A stretch of DNA of 64,000 bases from Streptomyces flavofungini. GTDB lineage: Bacteria > Actinomycetota > Actinomycetes > Streptomycetales > Streptomycetaceae. Where the stretch lies: the NCBI RefSeq assembly GCF_014650815.1, contig NZ_BMVR01000002.1:1-64000 (forward strand), in the 5' to 3' direction. A program made the translations under genes and the position numbers. The notes below the pieces were generated by a model. The model searched no databases and was not told where the DNA came from. It saw only the letters and a list, made by a program, of their open reading frames with translations. Numbering within the stretch: position 1 is the first letter of the stretch; every line of letters begins with the position of its first letter. Below, piece after piece: positions 29,019 to 37,947 of this stretch.

Positions 29019-29213
29019 TCACGCGGCGCGCGTGAAGCGGTCGGTGAGGCGTTCCGTTATGCGCCCGGGGGTCACCCGCCCCTCGGTTTCGTTGCCGCGT
29101 CGGCCCCGGCGGCCCGCGCGGGCGGCCTTGCGGGCCTCCCGCACCAGGCGGTCGTGCTCGGCGGCCTGGGCGAGCTCGGCGGTGCGCTGCTGGTGGAGTT
29201 CGTACTCGAACAT
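29019..29213 (-). CDS. Small basic hypothetical protein
   Basis: A 64-residue protein, MFEYELHQQRTAELAQAAEHD..., with a predicted helical N-terminus and a basic, Arg-rich centre. GGGAG lies 8 bases before ATG 29213. I have seen similar small proteins upstream of LuxR-type genes in streptomycetes; no function is known. It lies 148 bases upstream of the LAL regulator, on the same strand. Confidence 0.65.
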   Translation of the reverse strand: MFEYELHQQRTAELAQAAEHDRLVREARKAARAGRRGRRGNETEGRVTPGRITERLTDRFTRAA

Positions 29214-29860
29214 GGTGTGCTCCCTGGCTGGTCAGTGGTGCTCTGTGGTGTTCGCCTCGCGTTCGGCGATGACTCCACTTTCGTCTGCCAGGGGGGTGCG
29301 GCACATCGGGAGAGTGCCGCATCTTGGGGCCGGTGGGGGTCTTAGGGAGGGAGTGGGTGCTTAGGGAGGTGCTGGTTCCGGGGCGAGGGGGGCCTTAGGG
29401 CAGGTGAGGGCCTACGTGAGGGCTTAGGCAGGACTTGGGAGAGGGCTTAGGCGAGGGTGGCCCAGAGGGGTGGGACCGCAGGTCAGGGGGGCCTGGTCCG
29501 GGGCCAGGAGGGCCTGGTCCGGGGCCAGGAGGGCCTGGTCCGGGGCCAGGGCGGCGTCACCACGGTCCCGATACGTGTGGGACTCCGCCGCGAGGGCCGC
29601 CTAGGACACGTCGGGCAGCAGGGCGCGGAGTTCGGTGGTGGTGCGCGTACGGCCGTCAGGCATGGCGTGCACGATGCGGATGCGTACGGGGTACGGCAGC
29701 AGTCCGACCGTTTCCGTGGGCCGGTGTGCTCACCCTCCGGATCCTCGTCGGCCTCGCCCCCCGCGTCCGTGCCGGACGGGAGAAGGGCGAGGCCGAGAGG
29801 GAGTTGAGAGCACGGCGGGGAGCCGCGCCGCGCTCTCGGTCGTGCCGTGGCGCTTCGTCG
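29214..29860. other. Gene-free region with decayed repeats and a possible gene remnant
   Basis: From 29330 to 29460 the motif CTTAGG(C/G)(A/G)GG recurs about every 18-25 bases with much decay. A tidy 21-bp triplet follows at 29490-29552. On the minus strand, near 29600-29720, a reading frame of about 36 codons ending in TAG (VRIRIVHAMPDGRTRTTTEL) looks like the tail of a lost gene. The G-rich plus-strand frames are composition artefacts. Confidence 0.5.
29490..29552. repeat. 21-bp tandem repeat, three copies
   Basis: GGCCTGGTCCGGGGCCAGGAG starts at 29490, 29511 and 29532; the last copy diverges at its final two bases. Each unit is nearly self-complementary (CCTGG...CCAGG). Confidence 0.9.
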
Positions 29861-29920
29861 GCGGCGCTAGCTCGTCGACAGCGGTGTTAGCTCGTCGTCG
29901 GCGGCGCTAGCTCGTCGACG
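29861..29920. repeat. 20-bp tandem repeat spanning a stop codon
   Basis: GCGGCGCTAGCTCGTCGACA (29861), GCGGTGTTAGCTCGTCGTCG (29881) and GCGGCGCTAGCTCGTCGACG (29901) have an exact 20-bp period. The third contains the stop and last codons of the minus-strand membrane protein; the other two lie just downstream of it. Confidence 0.88.
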
Positions 29921-30581
29921 GCAGGTCCAGGAGTACGTTCGTGTACTTCGCGATCGCCAGCAGCAGCCCGATCACGCCCAGCGCGACTCCGGCCCACGCC
30001 ACCGACTTGATCCACGGCGCCTGCGGCCGCCCCGGCTCGCCGAACGCGGGGCGCACCAGGACACCGGCGCCGACCACCAGGGCCGCGAGCGCGAACAGCC
30101 CGCCGACCAGGGCGGTGGTCTTCCAGGAGTCGCCGTAGACCTCCTGGACCTGCTGGGCCACGCTCGCGCCCTGCGACGTCTTGAGCTGGCCCATCAGCGA
30201 CTCGCGGGCGGACGCGACGGTGCCGAGCCAGCCGCCGGAGAGCCCGACCACGCCGAGCGCGGCGGCGACGACGGCACCGGCGCCCTGGCCGACCCCGGCG
30301 GACGAGGCGGCGGCGTCGGCCGCGGCGGCCTCGAACTCGTCGTCCTCGTCGTCGGCCTCATCGTCGTCGACCTCATCGGCCGCGCCGTCCACCAACTCCC
30401 CGTCCGCCGCGGCGCCGTCGGCCTTCGCGACCTCGTCGGCCTCAGCAGCCGCCGGGCTCACCTTCGCAGCGCCCGCAGCGCTCTCGGCCTCATCCGCGCC
30501 CTCGCCCTTCTTGAGGTCGACCTCGGCCTCGGCCCCGGCGCCAGCGGTGTCTGCGGTCTCGTCAACTGCCTTGGTTCCCAT
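29907..30581 (-). CDS. Membrane protein with long acidic N-terminus, unknown function
   Basis: A 224-residue protein. The first 90 residues are Ala/Glu/Asp-rich with a polyacidic run (about 70-85) and no fold is apparent. Then come a hydrophobic Gly/Ala segment (about 98-120), a polar stretch with QVQEVYGDSW, and two clear membrane helices (about 158-180 and 195-215). I do not recognise a family. ATG 30581 is preferred (MGTKAVDE). Its 3' end is triplicated. Confidence 0.7.
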   Translation of the reverse strand: MGTKAVDETADTAGAGAEAEVDLKKGEGADEAESAAGAAKVSPAAAEADEVAKADGAAADGELVDGAADEVDDDEADDEDDEFEAAAADAAASSAGVGQGAGAVVAAALGVVGLSGGWLGTVASARESLMGQLKTSQGASVAQQVQEVYGDSWKTTALVGGLFALAALVVGAGVLVRPAFGEPGRPQAPWIKSVAWAGVALGVIGLLLAIAKYTNVLLDLPSTS

Positions 30582-30701
30582 GCCCCGCACCGTACGGACG
30601 CAGTATGAGAACTCCCTTACGGAGACGGCCCGTTTATGAGAGCCCGCTTAACGCCGGGCGCGGCCGGGCACCCCCGAGCCGCGCCCCGACAGCGACTCGT
30701 C

Positions 30702-31307
30702 CTAAGCCTGGGCCCCAGCGGCCCCAGCGGCCTCAGCGCCTTCAGCGGCCTCCCGCGCGGCCCGCGCCTCCCGCCACTCCGGCGCGAGGACCGACCACAC
30801 CTCCATGTCGTGCCGCACCCCCTGCCAGGGGAAGGACTCCCGCAGCACCCCGTCGAGGACGAAGCCGAGCCGCGCCGCCACGCCCTTGCTGCGTTCGTTG
30901 CGGGAGGACACCAGCCACTCGATGCGGTGCATGCCGCGCTGGTCGACCGCCCAGTCGATGATGACGCGCGATGCGTTGGTGATCAGGCCGCGCCCGGCCG
31001 CGGACGGCTCCAGCCACACCCCGACCTCGCAGGACTCGACGGCGGTGTCGAAGATCCGGAAGAGGACGCCGCCCACGAGCGTGCCGTCGAGCCAGATGCC
31101 GTAGAGGCGCCCCGTGTCGGCGGCCTGCCGCTCGGCGAAGTGCTGGAGGTGGGCCCGCGCCGACTCAAGGTCCTTGACCTTCACGGTGAACGGGACCCAG
31201 GGGCCCGCGTACTCGCGCGCCCGCTCCACATGAGCCAGCAGCTCCTCGGCGTGCCACGGCTCGATCGGCCGCAGCTCGGCCCCTTCGCCCACGGATATCG
31301 CGAACAT
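30702..31307 (-). CDS. GNAT acetyltransferase, RimJ/RimL type
   Basis: A 201-residue GNAT-fold enzyme. Recognisable parts are the N-terminal RPIEPWHAEELLAHVERAREY, the acetyl-CoA region EVGVWLEPSAAGRGLITNASRVIIDWA and the C-terminal MHRIEWLVSSRNERSKGVAARLGF. The RimJ/RimL group acetylates N-termini of ribosomal or other proteins, though many members modify small amines. ATG 31307 follows GAGGAG four bases away. The last 20 residues are an Ala/Glu-rich tail. It stands alone. Confidence 0.88.
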   Translation of the reverse strand: MFAISVGEGAELRPIEPWHAEELLAHVERAREYAGPWVPFTVKVKDLESARAHLQHFAERQAADTGRLYGIWLDGTLVGGVLFRIFDTAVESCEVGVWLEPSAAGRGLITNASRVIIDWAVDQRGMHRIEWLVSSRNERSKGVAARLGFVLDGVLRESFPWQGVRHDMEVWSVLAPEWREARAAREAAEGAEAAGAAGAQA

Positions 31308-31394
31308 CCCGCTCCTCACACGTCACACGGCACAGGTCGAGGCACGCCGCTCGCCGTGCGCGCTCACGTGCCCTCTCCAGGTCCTCGAAGACCC

Positions 31395-33620
31395 CTACAG
31401 ATCCTTCAGCGCGAGCGGCGCGTCCTCCACCGCACGCTGTCCCGGGATCCTCGCACGCACGCGCGATTCGGGCACCTCAATACTGATCCGGGGCAGCCAG
31501 CGGTCGAGGCGCTTGGGCAGCCACCAGTTGGCGCCGCCGAGCATGTGCATCAGGGCGGGCACGAGCAGCGTGCGCAGCACGAACGCGTCGAGCGCGACGG
31601 CCGCCGCGAGCGCGATGCCGAACATGGCGATCACCCGGTCCCCGCTGAGCACGAACGCCAGGAAGACCGAAATCATGATCACCGCCGCGGAGTTGATCAC
31701 GCGGCTGGTCTCGGCGAGGCCGACGCGGACGGCGACGCGGTTGTCGCCGGTCTCCAACCACTCCTCGTACATCCTGCTGACCAGGAACACCTGGTAGTCC
31801 ATGGAGAGGCCGAAGAGGACCGAGACCATGATCACGGGGAGGAAGGGCTCGATCGGCCCGGCCCGGCCGAGCCCCATCAGCTCGCTCCCCCAGCCCCACT
31901 GGAACACCGCCACCACGACGCCGAAGGCCGCCGCCACCGCCGCCACGTTCATCACGGCGGCCTTGAGCGGGATGCCGACCGAGCGGAAGGCGAGCAGCAG
32001 CAGGACGCAGCCGAGGCCGATCACGACGCCCACGAACAGCGGGAGCTTGCCGACGATGATCTCGGCGAAGTCGTCGTATCCGGCCGTCACGCCGCCGACG
32101 TGCACGTCGAGGGAGGTGTCGGTCTGGGCCTTGGGCAGCACGTCGGAGCGGAGTCGGTCGACCAGGTCGCTGGTCTGCTGGGACTGGGGCGAGGAGTCCG
32201 GAACGACGGTGAGGAAAGCCGCGCTGCCGCTGTCGTCGTACGTCACGGGGCTCACGGAGGAGACGCCCGGCGTGGACTTCAGGGTGGCGCCGAGGTTGTC
32301 GAGGGCGAGCCGGTCGGGGGCGCCGTGGACCTCGGTGACGAGGGTGAGGGGGCCGTTGACGCCGGGGCCGAAGCCGTCGGCGAGGAGGTCGTAGGCCTGC
32401 CGGGTGGTGGCCGACGAGGGGTTGTTGCCCTGGTCGGAGGTGCCGAGGTGAAGGGAGAGGGTGGGGATGGCGAGCAGCGCGATCACGGCGACGGCGATGC
32501 CGCCGAGCAGCTTGGGGTGCCGCTCCACGAACGCCGACCAGCGGGCGGCGAGCCCCGTCGGCACCTCCGGCTCGGGCCCGCGCTCGGCCAGCTTGCGGCG
32601 CTCGCGGCGGCTGAGGGCGCGCGGGCCGATGAAGGAGAGCAGCGCCGGGAGCAGCGTCACGGAGGCGGCCACCGTGAGGATCACGGTGAGGGACGCGGCG
32701 ATGGCGACGCCGTTGAGGAAGCTCAGGCGCAGGATCAGCATGCCGAGCAGGGCGATGCAGACGGTGGCGCCCGCGAAGACGACGGCGCGGCCGGTGGTGG
32801 CGACGGCCCGTTCGGCGGCCTCGGCCACGGGCAGACCGCTCTTGAGGCCCTTGCGGTGGCGGGTCACGATGAACAGCGCGTAGTCGATGCCGACGCCGAG
32901 CCCGATGAGGGTGCCGAGCATCGGCGCGAAGTCGGCGACGGTCATGAAGTGGCCGAGCAGCACGATGCCCGCGTACGCCGTGCCGACGGAGACGACCGCC
33001 GTGGCGATGGGCAGCAGCGAGGCGGCCAGCGAGCCGAAGGCCAGGAAGAGCACGACGGCGGCGACGGCCACGCCGACGATCTCGGCGGTCTTGGCGCTCT
33101 TGGACTCGGTGAGCCCGATCGCGCCGCCGCCGAGTTCGATGTCGAGGCCGTCGAGACCTACCGCCTCGGCGGCCTTCGCGGTGTCGACGACGGCCTGGGC
33201 CTGGGCCTGGTCGAGGGAGTCGATCTGGTCGCGGAAGGTGACGGTGGCGTAGGCGGTGCGGCCGTCCGCGCTGATCTGGGCGGCGCCCCGGTCGGCGTAC
33301 GGGCTGGCGACGGAGGCGACGCCCGGCAGCTCCGCGATCTTGTCGAGGGTCTCGGTCATCGTCTGCTCGACGGCGGCGGAGCGGACCTTCTGGTCCGCGG
33401 GGGTGTGCCAGACGACGGTGTCGCTGTCGCCGCCGAGGTCGGGGAAGCCCGCGGCCAGGAGCTTCGTCGCGCGGTCGGACTCGGTGCCGGGCACTTCGTA
33501 GTTGTTCGAGTACGCGGAGCCGACGGCGGCGGCAGCGGCGGCCGTGCCGCCGAGTGCGAGAAGCCAGAGCAGTACGGCGACTAGGCGGTGCCGGACGCAC
33601 CACCGGGCGAGTGCTGCCAC
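31395..33620 (-). CDS. MMPL/RND-family transporter
   Basis: A 741-residue protein with about 12 membrane helices in two six-helix halves, each with a large external loop (about 35-190 and 385-545). MMPL hallmarks are GIDYALFIVTRHRKGL in the first half and LFGLSMDYQVFLVSRMYEEW in the second, including the acidic residues in the membrane. It uses the proton gradient to export lipids or hydrophobic compounds. The C-terminal tail is basic. No regulator adjoins it; a 253-base gap upstream probably holds its promoter. Confidence 0.92.
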   Translation of the reverse strand: MAALARWCVRHRLVAVLLWLLALGGTAAAAAAVGSAYSNNYEVPGTESDRATKLLAAGFPDLGGDSDTVVWHTPADQKVRSAAVEQTMTETLDKIAELPGVASVASPYADRGAAQISADGRTAYATVTFRDQIDSLDQAQAQAVVDTAKAAEAVGLDGLDIELGGGAIGLTESKSAKTAEIVGVAVAAVVLFLAFGSLAASLLPIATAVVSVGTAYAGIVLLGHFMTVADFAPMLGTLIGLGVGIDYALFIVTRHRKGLKSGLPVAEAAERAVATTGRAVVFAGATVCIALLGMLILRLSFLNGVAIAASLTVILTVAASVTLLPALLSFIGPRALSRRERRKLAERGPEPEVPTGLAARWSAFVERHPKLLGGIAVAVIALLAIPTLSLHLGTSDQGNNPSSATTRQAYDLLADGFGPGVNGPLTLVTEVHGAPDRLALDNLGATLKSTPGVSSVSPVTYDDSGSAAFLTVVPDSSPQSQQTSDLVDRLRSDVLPKAQTDTSLDVHVGGVTAGYDDFAEIIVGKLPLFVGVVIGLGCVLLLLAFRSVGIPLKAAVMNVAAVAAAFGVVVAVFQWGWGSELMGLGRAGPIEPFLPVIMVSVLFGLSMDYQVFLVSRMYEEWLETGDNRVAVRVGLAETSRVINSAAVIMISVFLAFVLSGDRVIAMFGIALAAAVALDAFVLRTLLVPALMHMLGGANWWLPKRLDRWLPRISIEVPESRVRARIPGQRAVEDAPLALKDL

Positions 33621-33824
33621 GAACTGGCTCCCTGAGTTATTCGTGGATCTTCAGCGGGAGCAGCCGGGAAGCGTCGGAGTGACCCGTAAAGAACACATGA
33701 GCGACATGAGCGGGGAAATGGATCATGATCATCGCTTATGCGGCGAGATGACCCATGCGCAGACACTCTGACAGCCCCCGGAGATCCTTGGTCCCTTTCG
33801 TGGCCTTACTCACAAGGGCACAAG

Positions 33825-33863
33825 GGGAACCCCAGAAGGCTTCGAGGCCCTTCTGGGGTTCCC
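33825..33863 (-). terminator. Terminator after the phospholipase C gene
   Basis: Perfect 15-bp arms GGGAACCCCAGAAGG (33825-33839) and CCTTCTGGGGTTCCC (33849-33863) around a 9-nt loop, ten bases past the phospholipase stop. Confidence 0.85.
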
Positions 33864-33873
33864 GGTGAACAGG

Positions 33874-35970
33874 TCAGCCGGAGACGCCGGCGCGACCGTT
33901 CTCGATGTGCCCCATCAGGCGCCGCCGGAAGCCCTTGTCGCCCTCGGCGGTGACCTCGATGTCGTACCAGCCGCGCTCGTCGCCCGTCTGCCAGGCGATG
34001 GTGCGGCTGCTTCCTGCCTTGATCCTCACCGTGCGGGTGCGCCGCCGGACGTCGGCTTCCTCGACGTATCCGATCGGCTTGACCGTGAAGACGAGGTGCC
34101 CCCTGCCCCGGTTGGCCAGCGTCAGATGGATCTCGCGCCGGGTGATCGCCGAGGAGAGGGCGGCCGCGCCTTCCCTCTGTCCTACGAATTCGCGGCGGAA
34201 TCCGTTCGGCCCGGTGACGGTGAAGTGATACGCGTCACTCTGCGCGGGCAGGGTCCAGGAGCCGTCGTGCACCACGTCCTGATGCTGCGGCAGGGGGAAC
34301 TCCGCGGCGTACGGGTACAGCGCGAAGTGCGCGGCGCGCCGGCCGCCGTTGCGCAGCCGCACCTTCAGGGTGCCGTCCTTGGTGCGCTTGAGGTCGGCGT
34401 CCGGCTGGTACGGCAGCGGCCGGGCCCGGCGCACGCCCGGCTCCTGCACGGGCATCGTCTGCTTCTCCGGCGGCTTGGGCTGCCAGCGGCCGGAGAACAC
34501 CGGGATGGTGCCGGGCTGCTCGACCTCGGGCTGACGGTGGCCGCGGTGGAAGTCGAAGGCGCCGGTGAGGTCGCCGGTGACCTTGCGGCGCCAGGGGCCG
34601 ATGTTGGGCTCGCGCACACCCGTCCACTTCTCCAGGAAGCGCACGACGGAGGTGTGGTCGAAGACCTCGGAGCACACGTAGCCGCCGACGGTCCACGGCG
34701 ACACCACCAGCATCGGCACCCGCGCCCCGAGCCCGGTCGGCCGCCCCTCCCAGCGCTCCGCCTGTTCCTCGGCGGAGTCCCCGCCCGGCACGGGCGGCGG
34801 CACGTGGTCGAAGAAGCCGTCGTTCTCGTCGTAGTTGATGAAGACGGCGGTGCGCCGCCACACCTCCGGGTGCGAGGCGAGCGCGTCCAGGACCTTGTAG
34901 ACGATGGTGGCACTGTGCACCGGCGAAGACACCGACGGGTGCTCGGAGTCGAGCGCGGACGGCACCAGATAGTTCACCTTGGCCAGCTTGCCGCGCGCGA
35001 CGTCCTTGGCGAACCGGTCGGCCAGCGTGCCGGTGGGCACCCGCCTGAGCCCCCGCTCGAACAGCGACCGCTCCCGCTTGCTGAGCGTCTTGACGCCCTC
35101 GTCGAGCGCGGCGAGCAGCTTGCCCCGCTCCACCTGATCCTTGGCGTCGCGCACCTTGGCGTAGAACGCCTCCATGAACGTGTCGCCGGTCTTGGCCAGG
35201 ACCTTGCGCGCGATCGCCTTGAAGGTGGTGAAGAACTCGATCTGGTTGTCGGTGAAGTTCTCCCACTCGGTGTACGTCTGCCAGCTCACCCCGGCCTTCT
35301 CCAGGCGCTCCGCGTACGTCCCCCAGTCGTAGCCCGGGTGCGTGCCCTCGGCGTACGCGTCGTTCTCGACGGCGCGCCTGCCGTTCGCCTCGAAGCCGGT
35401 CTTGCCGCTCCACAGGTGGTTGCGGTTGGGGCTGGTGGAGGTGTGGATGGAGGAGTGGTAGGCGTCGCAGACGGTGAAGGTGTCCGCGAGTTCGTAGTGC
35501 AGCGGGATGTCCTCGCGCGTGTAGTACGCCATCGTGGCCGCGGTCTTCGCGGTGATCCAGCCATCCATCCAGCCGTCGTGCCAGGCCTTGGCGCCGCCGC
35601 TCCAGGAGTGGTCGAGGGCGCCGATGTACTGCAGGTCCTTCTGCTGCGCGGCCGCGGCCTCGCGGACCGGGAAGGGCAGGACGGAGCGCAGCGGCCCGGG
35701 CTGCTCGAACACGCTCCTGCCGCCGGGCAGTTGGATCGCGTTGCGGTCGGAGAAGCCGCGCACCCCGCGCAGCGTCCCGAAGTAGTGGTCGAACGAGCGG
35801 TTCTCCTGCATCAGGATCACCACGTGCTCGATGGCGCCGAGCCCGCCCTTCGGCGGCTCCTTGGCGAGCGCCTGCTGGAGGGACGGCGGCAGGAAGGAAC
35901 CCACGGTGGCGGCGCCCAGGGCACCACCGCCCACTGCCATCAGCCGTCTGCGCGATATCTCCGCTGCCAC
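33874..35970 (-). CDS. Tat-exported phosphocholine-type phospholipase C
   Basis: A 698-residue secreted enzyme. A twin-arginine signal (SRRRLM at 6-11, then a hydrophobic run to about 35) is followed by the phosphoesterase domain with VILMQENRSFDHYFGTLRGVRGF, TSTSPNRNHLWSG, NYDENDGFFDHV and SPWTVGGYV, then about 200 residues of beta-rich DUF756-type C-terminal repeats. It should cleave phosphatidylcholine-type lipids outside the cell, probably for phosphate or choline. GTG 35970 has GGAGG six bases upstream. A strong hairpin follows the gene. Confidence 0.92.
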   Translation of the reverse strand: MAAEISRRRLMAVGGGALGAATVGSFLPPSLQQALAKEPPKGGLGAIEHVVILMQENRSFDHYFGTLRGVRGFSDRNAIQLPGGRSVFEQPGPLRSVLPFPVREAAAAQQKDLQYIGALDHSWSGGAKAWHDGWMDGWITAKTAATMAYYTREDIPLHYELADTFTVCDAYHSSIHTSTSPNRNHLWSGKTGFEANGRRAVENDAYAEGTHPGYDWGTYAERLEKAGVSWQTYTEWENFTDNQIEFFTTFKAIARKVLAKTGDTFMEAFYAKVRDAKDQVERGKLLAALDEGVKTLSKRERSLFERGLRRVPTGTLADRFAKDVARGKLAKVNYLVPSALDSEHPSVSSPVHSATIVYKVLDALASHPEVWRRTAVFINYDENDGFFDHVPPPVPGGDSAEEQAERWEGRPTGLGARVPMLVVSPWTVGGYVCSEVFDHTSVVRFLEKWTGVREPNIGPWRRKVTGDLTGAFDFHRGHRQPEVEQPGTIPVFSGRWQPKPPEKQTMPVQEPGVRRARPLPYQPDADLKRTKDGTLKVRLRNGGRRAAHFALYPYAAEFPLPQHQDVVHDGSWTLPAQSDAYHFTVTGPNGFRREFVGQREGAAALSSAITRREIHLTLANRGRGHLVFTVKPIGYVEEADVRRRTRTVRIKAGSSRTIAWQTGDERGWYDIEVTAEGDKGFRRRLMGHIENGRAGVSG

Positions 35971-36094
35971 GCCCAACCTCCAGTCGACACCCAATGGTTG
36001 TCCATTGATCCATTGGTCTGCTGAGCTGGGACGGTAGTGACTCCCGGTGGACCAGGGAAGACCGGTGACCGAAGTCGGCGTGAACGTCCCCGCC

Positions 36095-36139
36095 ACGCGA
36101 AGGGGCGCCGCACCGAATCGGTGCGGCGCCCCTTCGCGT
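36095..36139 (-). terminator. 22-bp perfect hairpin after gatB
   Basis: Arms 36095-36116 and 36118-36139 are perfectly complementary around a single base (inner part GCACCGA-A-TCGGTGC). It lies 17 bases past the gatB stop and should end the gat operon. It also lies just upstream of the phospholipase gene. Confidence 0.85.
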
Positions 36140-36156
36140 ACGGGAACGAGTCGGCG

Positions 36157-37674
36157 TCAGCCCTCGACGCCCAACTGCTGCAGGATCAGCTCCTTGACGC
36201 GGGCCGCGTCGGCCTGCCCCCGGGTGGCCTTCATGACCGCGCCGACCAGCGCGCCGGCCGCCGCCACCTTGCCGCCGCGGATCTTGTCCGCGATGGCCGG
36301 GTTGCCGGCGATGGCCTCCTCGACGGCCGCGGTCAGCGCGCCCTCGTCGGAGACGACCTTCAGGCCGCGCTTCTCGACGACCTCGTCGGGCGTGCCCTCG
36401 CCCTTGAGGACGCCCTCGATGACCTGACGGGCCAGCTTGTCGTTCAGCTCACCGGCGGCGACGAGCGCGGCGACCCGCGCCACCTGCTCCGGGGTGATCG
36501 GCAGCGAACCGAGTTCCACGGCCTGCTCGTTGGCGTTGCGCGCCAGCTCGCCCATCCACCACTTGCGGGCGGAGACGGCGTCCGCGCCCGCGTTGATGGT
36601 GGCGACGATCGGGCCGATGGCACCGGCGTTGAGGATCGACTGCATGTCGTGGGCGGACACGCCCCACTCCTCGCGCAGCCGGTTGCGCTGGGCCAGCGGC
36701 AGCTCGGGCAGTTCGGCGCGCAGCGCCTCGACCCACTCGCGGGACGGGGCGACCGGCACCAGGTCCGGCTCCGGGAAGTAGCGGTAGTCCTCCGCCTCTT
36801 CCTTCACCCGGCCCGACGTGGTCGAACCGTCGTCCTCGTGGAAGTGCCGGGTCTCCTGGATGATCGTCCCGCCCGCGTTGAGCACGGCCGCGTGGCGCTG
36901 GATCTCGAAGCGGGCGGCACGCTCCACGGAGCGCAGCGAGTTGACGTTCTTCGTCTCGGAGCGGGTGCCGAACTTCTCCCGGCCGTGCGGGCGCAGCGAG
37001 AGGTTCACGTCGCAGCGCATCTGGCCCTGCTCCATGCGCGCCTCGGAGACGCCGAGGGCCTTGATGAGCTCGCGCAGCTCGGCGACGTACGCCTTGGCGA
37101 CCTCGGGAGCACGCTCCCCCGCACCCTCGATCGGCTTGGTGACGATCTCGATGAGCGGGATGCCCGCGCGGTTGTAGTCGAGCAGCGAGTGCGAGGCGCC
37201 GTGGATGCGGCCGGTGGCGCCGCCGACGTGCGTCGACTTGCCGGTGTCCTCCTCCATGTGGGCGCGCTCGATCTCCACGCGGAAGACCTCGCCGTCCTCC
37301 AGCTGGACGTCCAGATAGCCGTTGAAGGCGATCGGCTCGTCGTACTGGGAGGTCTGGAAGTTCTTCGGCATGTCCGGATAGAAGTAGTTCTTCCGGGCGA
37401 AGCGGCACCACTCGGCGATCTCGCAGTGCAGCGCGAGGCCGATCTTGATGGCGGACTCCACGCCGATCTCGTTGACGACCGGCAGCGCGCCGGGCAGGCC
37501 GAGACAGGTGGGGCAGGTCTGCGTGTTGGCGTCCTGCTTCAGCTCCGTGGAGCAGCCGCAGAACATCTTGGTCTTCGTGCCGAGCTCGACATGGACCTCA
37601 AGGCCCATGACCGGGTCGTACGTCGCGAGCGCGTCCTCGTACGACACCAGCTCGGGGGTGGTCGTGGCAGTCAC
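36157..37674 (-). CDS. gatB: Asp/Glu-tRNA amidotransferase subunit B
   Basis: A 505-residue subunit that binds misacylated Glu-tRNA(Gln) or Asp-tRNA(Asn) and activates the side chain for amidation. Typical parts are [35 protein letters not shown] with zinc-binding cysteines, [19 protein letters not shown] and [14 protein letters not shown]; the C-terminal YqeY-like tail domain contacts the tRNA. GTG 37674 follows GAGAGGGAAG. It is the last gene of the gatC-gatA-x-gatB unit. Confidence 0.97.
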   Translation of the reverse strand: MTATTTPELVSYEDALATYDPVMGLEVHVELGTKTKMFCGCSTELKQDANTQTCPTCLGLPGALPVVNEIGVESAIKIGLALHCEIAEWCRFARKNYFYPDMPKNFQTSQYDEPIAFNGYLDVQLEDGEVFRVEIERAHMEEDTGKSTHVGGATGRIHGASHSLLDYNRAGIPLIEIVTKPIEGAGERAPEVAKAYVAELRELIKALGVSEARMEQGQMRCDVNLSLRPHGREKFGTRSETKNVNSLRSVERAARFEIQRHAAVLNAGGTIIQETRHFHEDDGSTTSGRVKEEAEDYRYFPEPDLVPVAPSREWVEALRAELPELPLAQRNRLREEWGVSAHDMQSILNAGAIGPIVATINAGADAVSARKWWMGELARNANEQAVELGSLPITPEQVARVAALVAAGELNDKLARQVIEGVLKGEGTPDEVVEKRGLKVVSDEGALTAAVEEAIAGNPAIADKIRGGKVAAAGALVGAVMKATRGQADAARVKELILQQLGVEG

Positions 37675-37692
37675 GGTGTTGGAACTTCCCTC

Positions 37693-37947
37693 TCAGCCGA
37701 GCAGAACGTCGTCGTCGCCGATGCGCTTCAGCTCACGCACCAGGATGGCGATGCCCGTGACGATGGCGGCGGCGGAGACGACCGCGTCGACGAGCTTGAG
37801 CGTGTCGTGCTCGGCGCGGGCCTTCTTGACCTGCTTGAGCGTGCTGAGCGCGCCGAACGCGGTGGTGCCGATGGACAGATACGTGCCGGTCTTGGACTTC
37901 TTGAAGCCCTTGGCCTTGGTCAGTGTTTTCGACGTCTTGTTGCTCAC
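37693..37947 (-). CDS. Small membrane protein between gatA and gatB
   Basis: An 84-residue protein with a very basic N-terminus ([21 protein letters not shown]) and one or two hydrophobic segments (about 22-38 and 50-68). Its GTG start overlaps the gatA stop as GTGA, and GAGGAGG lies 10 bases upstream, so it is translated with the amidotransferase operon. I do not recognise a function. Its position suggests a conserved streptomycete passenger of the operon, perhaps a membrane tether; that is inference. Confidence 0.8.
   Translation of the reverse strand: MSNKTSKTLTKAKGFKKSKTGTYLSIGTTAFGALSTLKQVKKARAEHDTLKLVDAVVSAAAIVTGIAILVRELKRIGDDDVLLG

Noticed and set aside
29490..29552. 21-bp repeats as a CRISPR or phage attachment site
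   Set aside because: No spacers, no integrase, no tRNA; a simple tandem duplication.
29435..29910. Gly/Pro-rich plus-strand frames in the repeat region
   Set aside because: They arise from the 21-bp repeat and base composition and have no ribosome-binding site or family resemblance.
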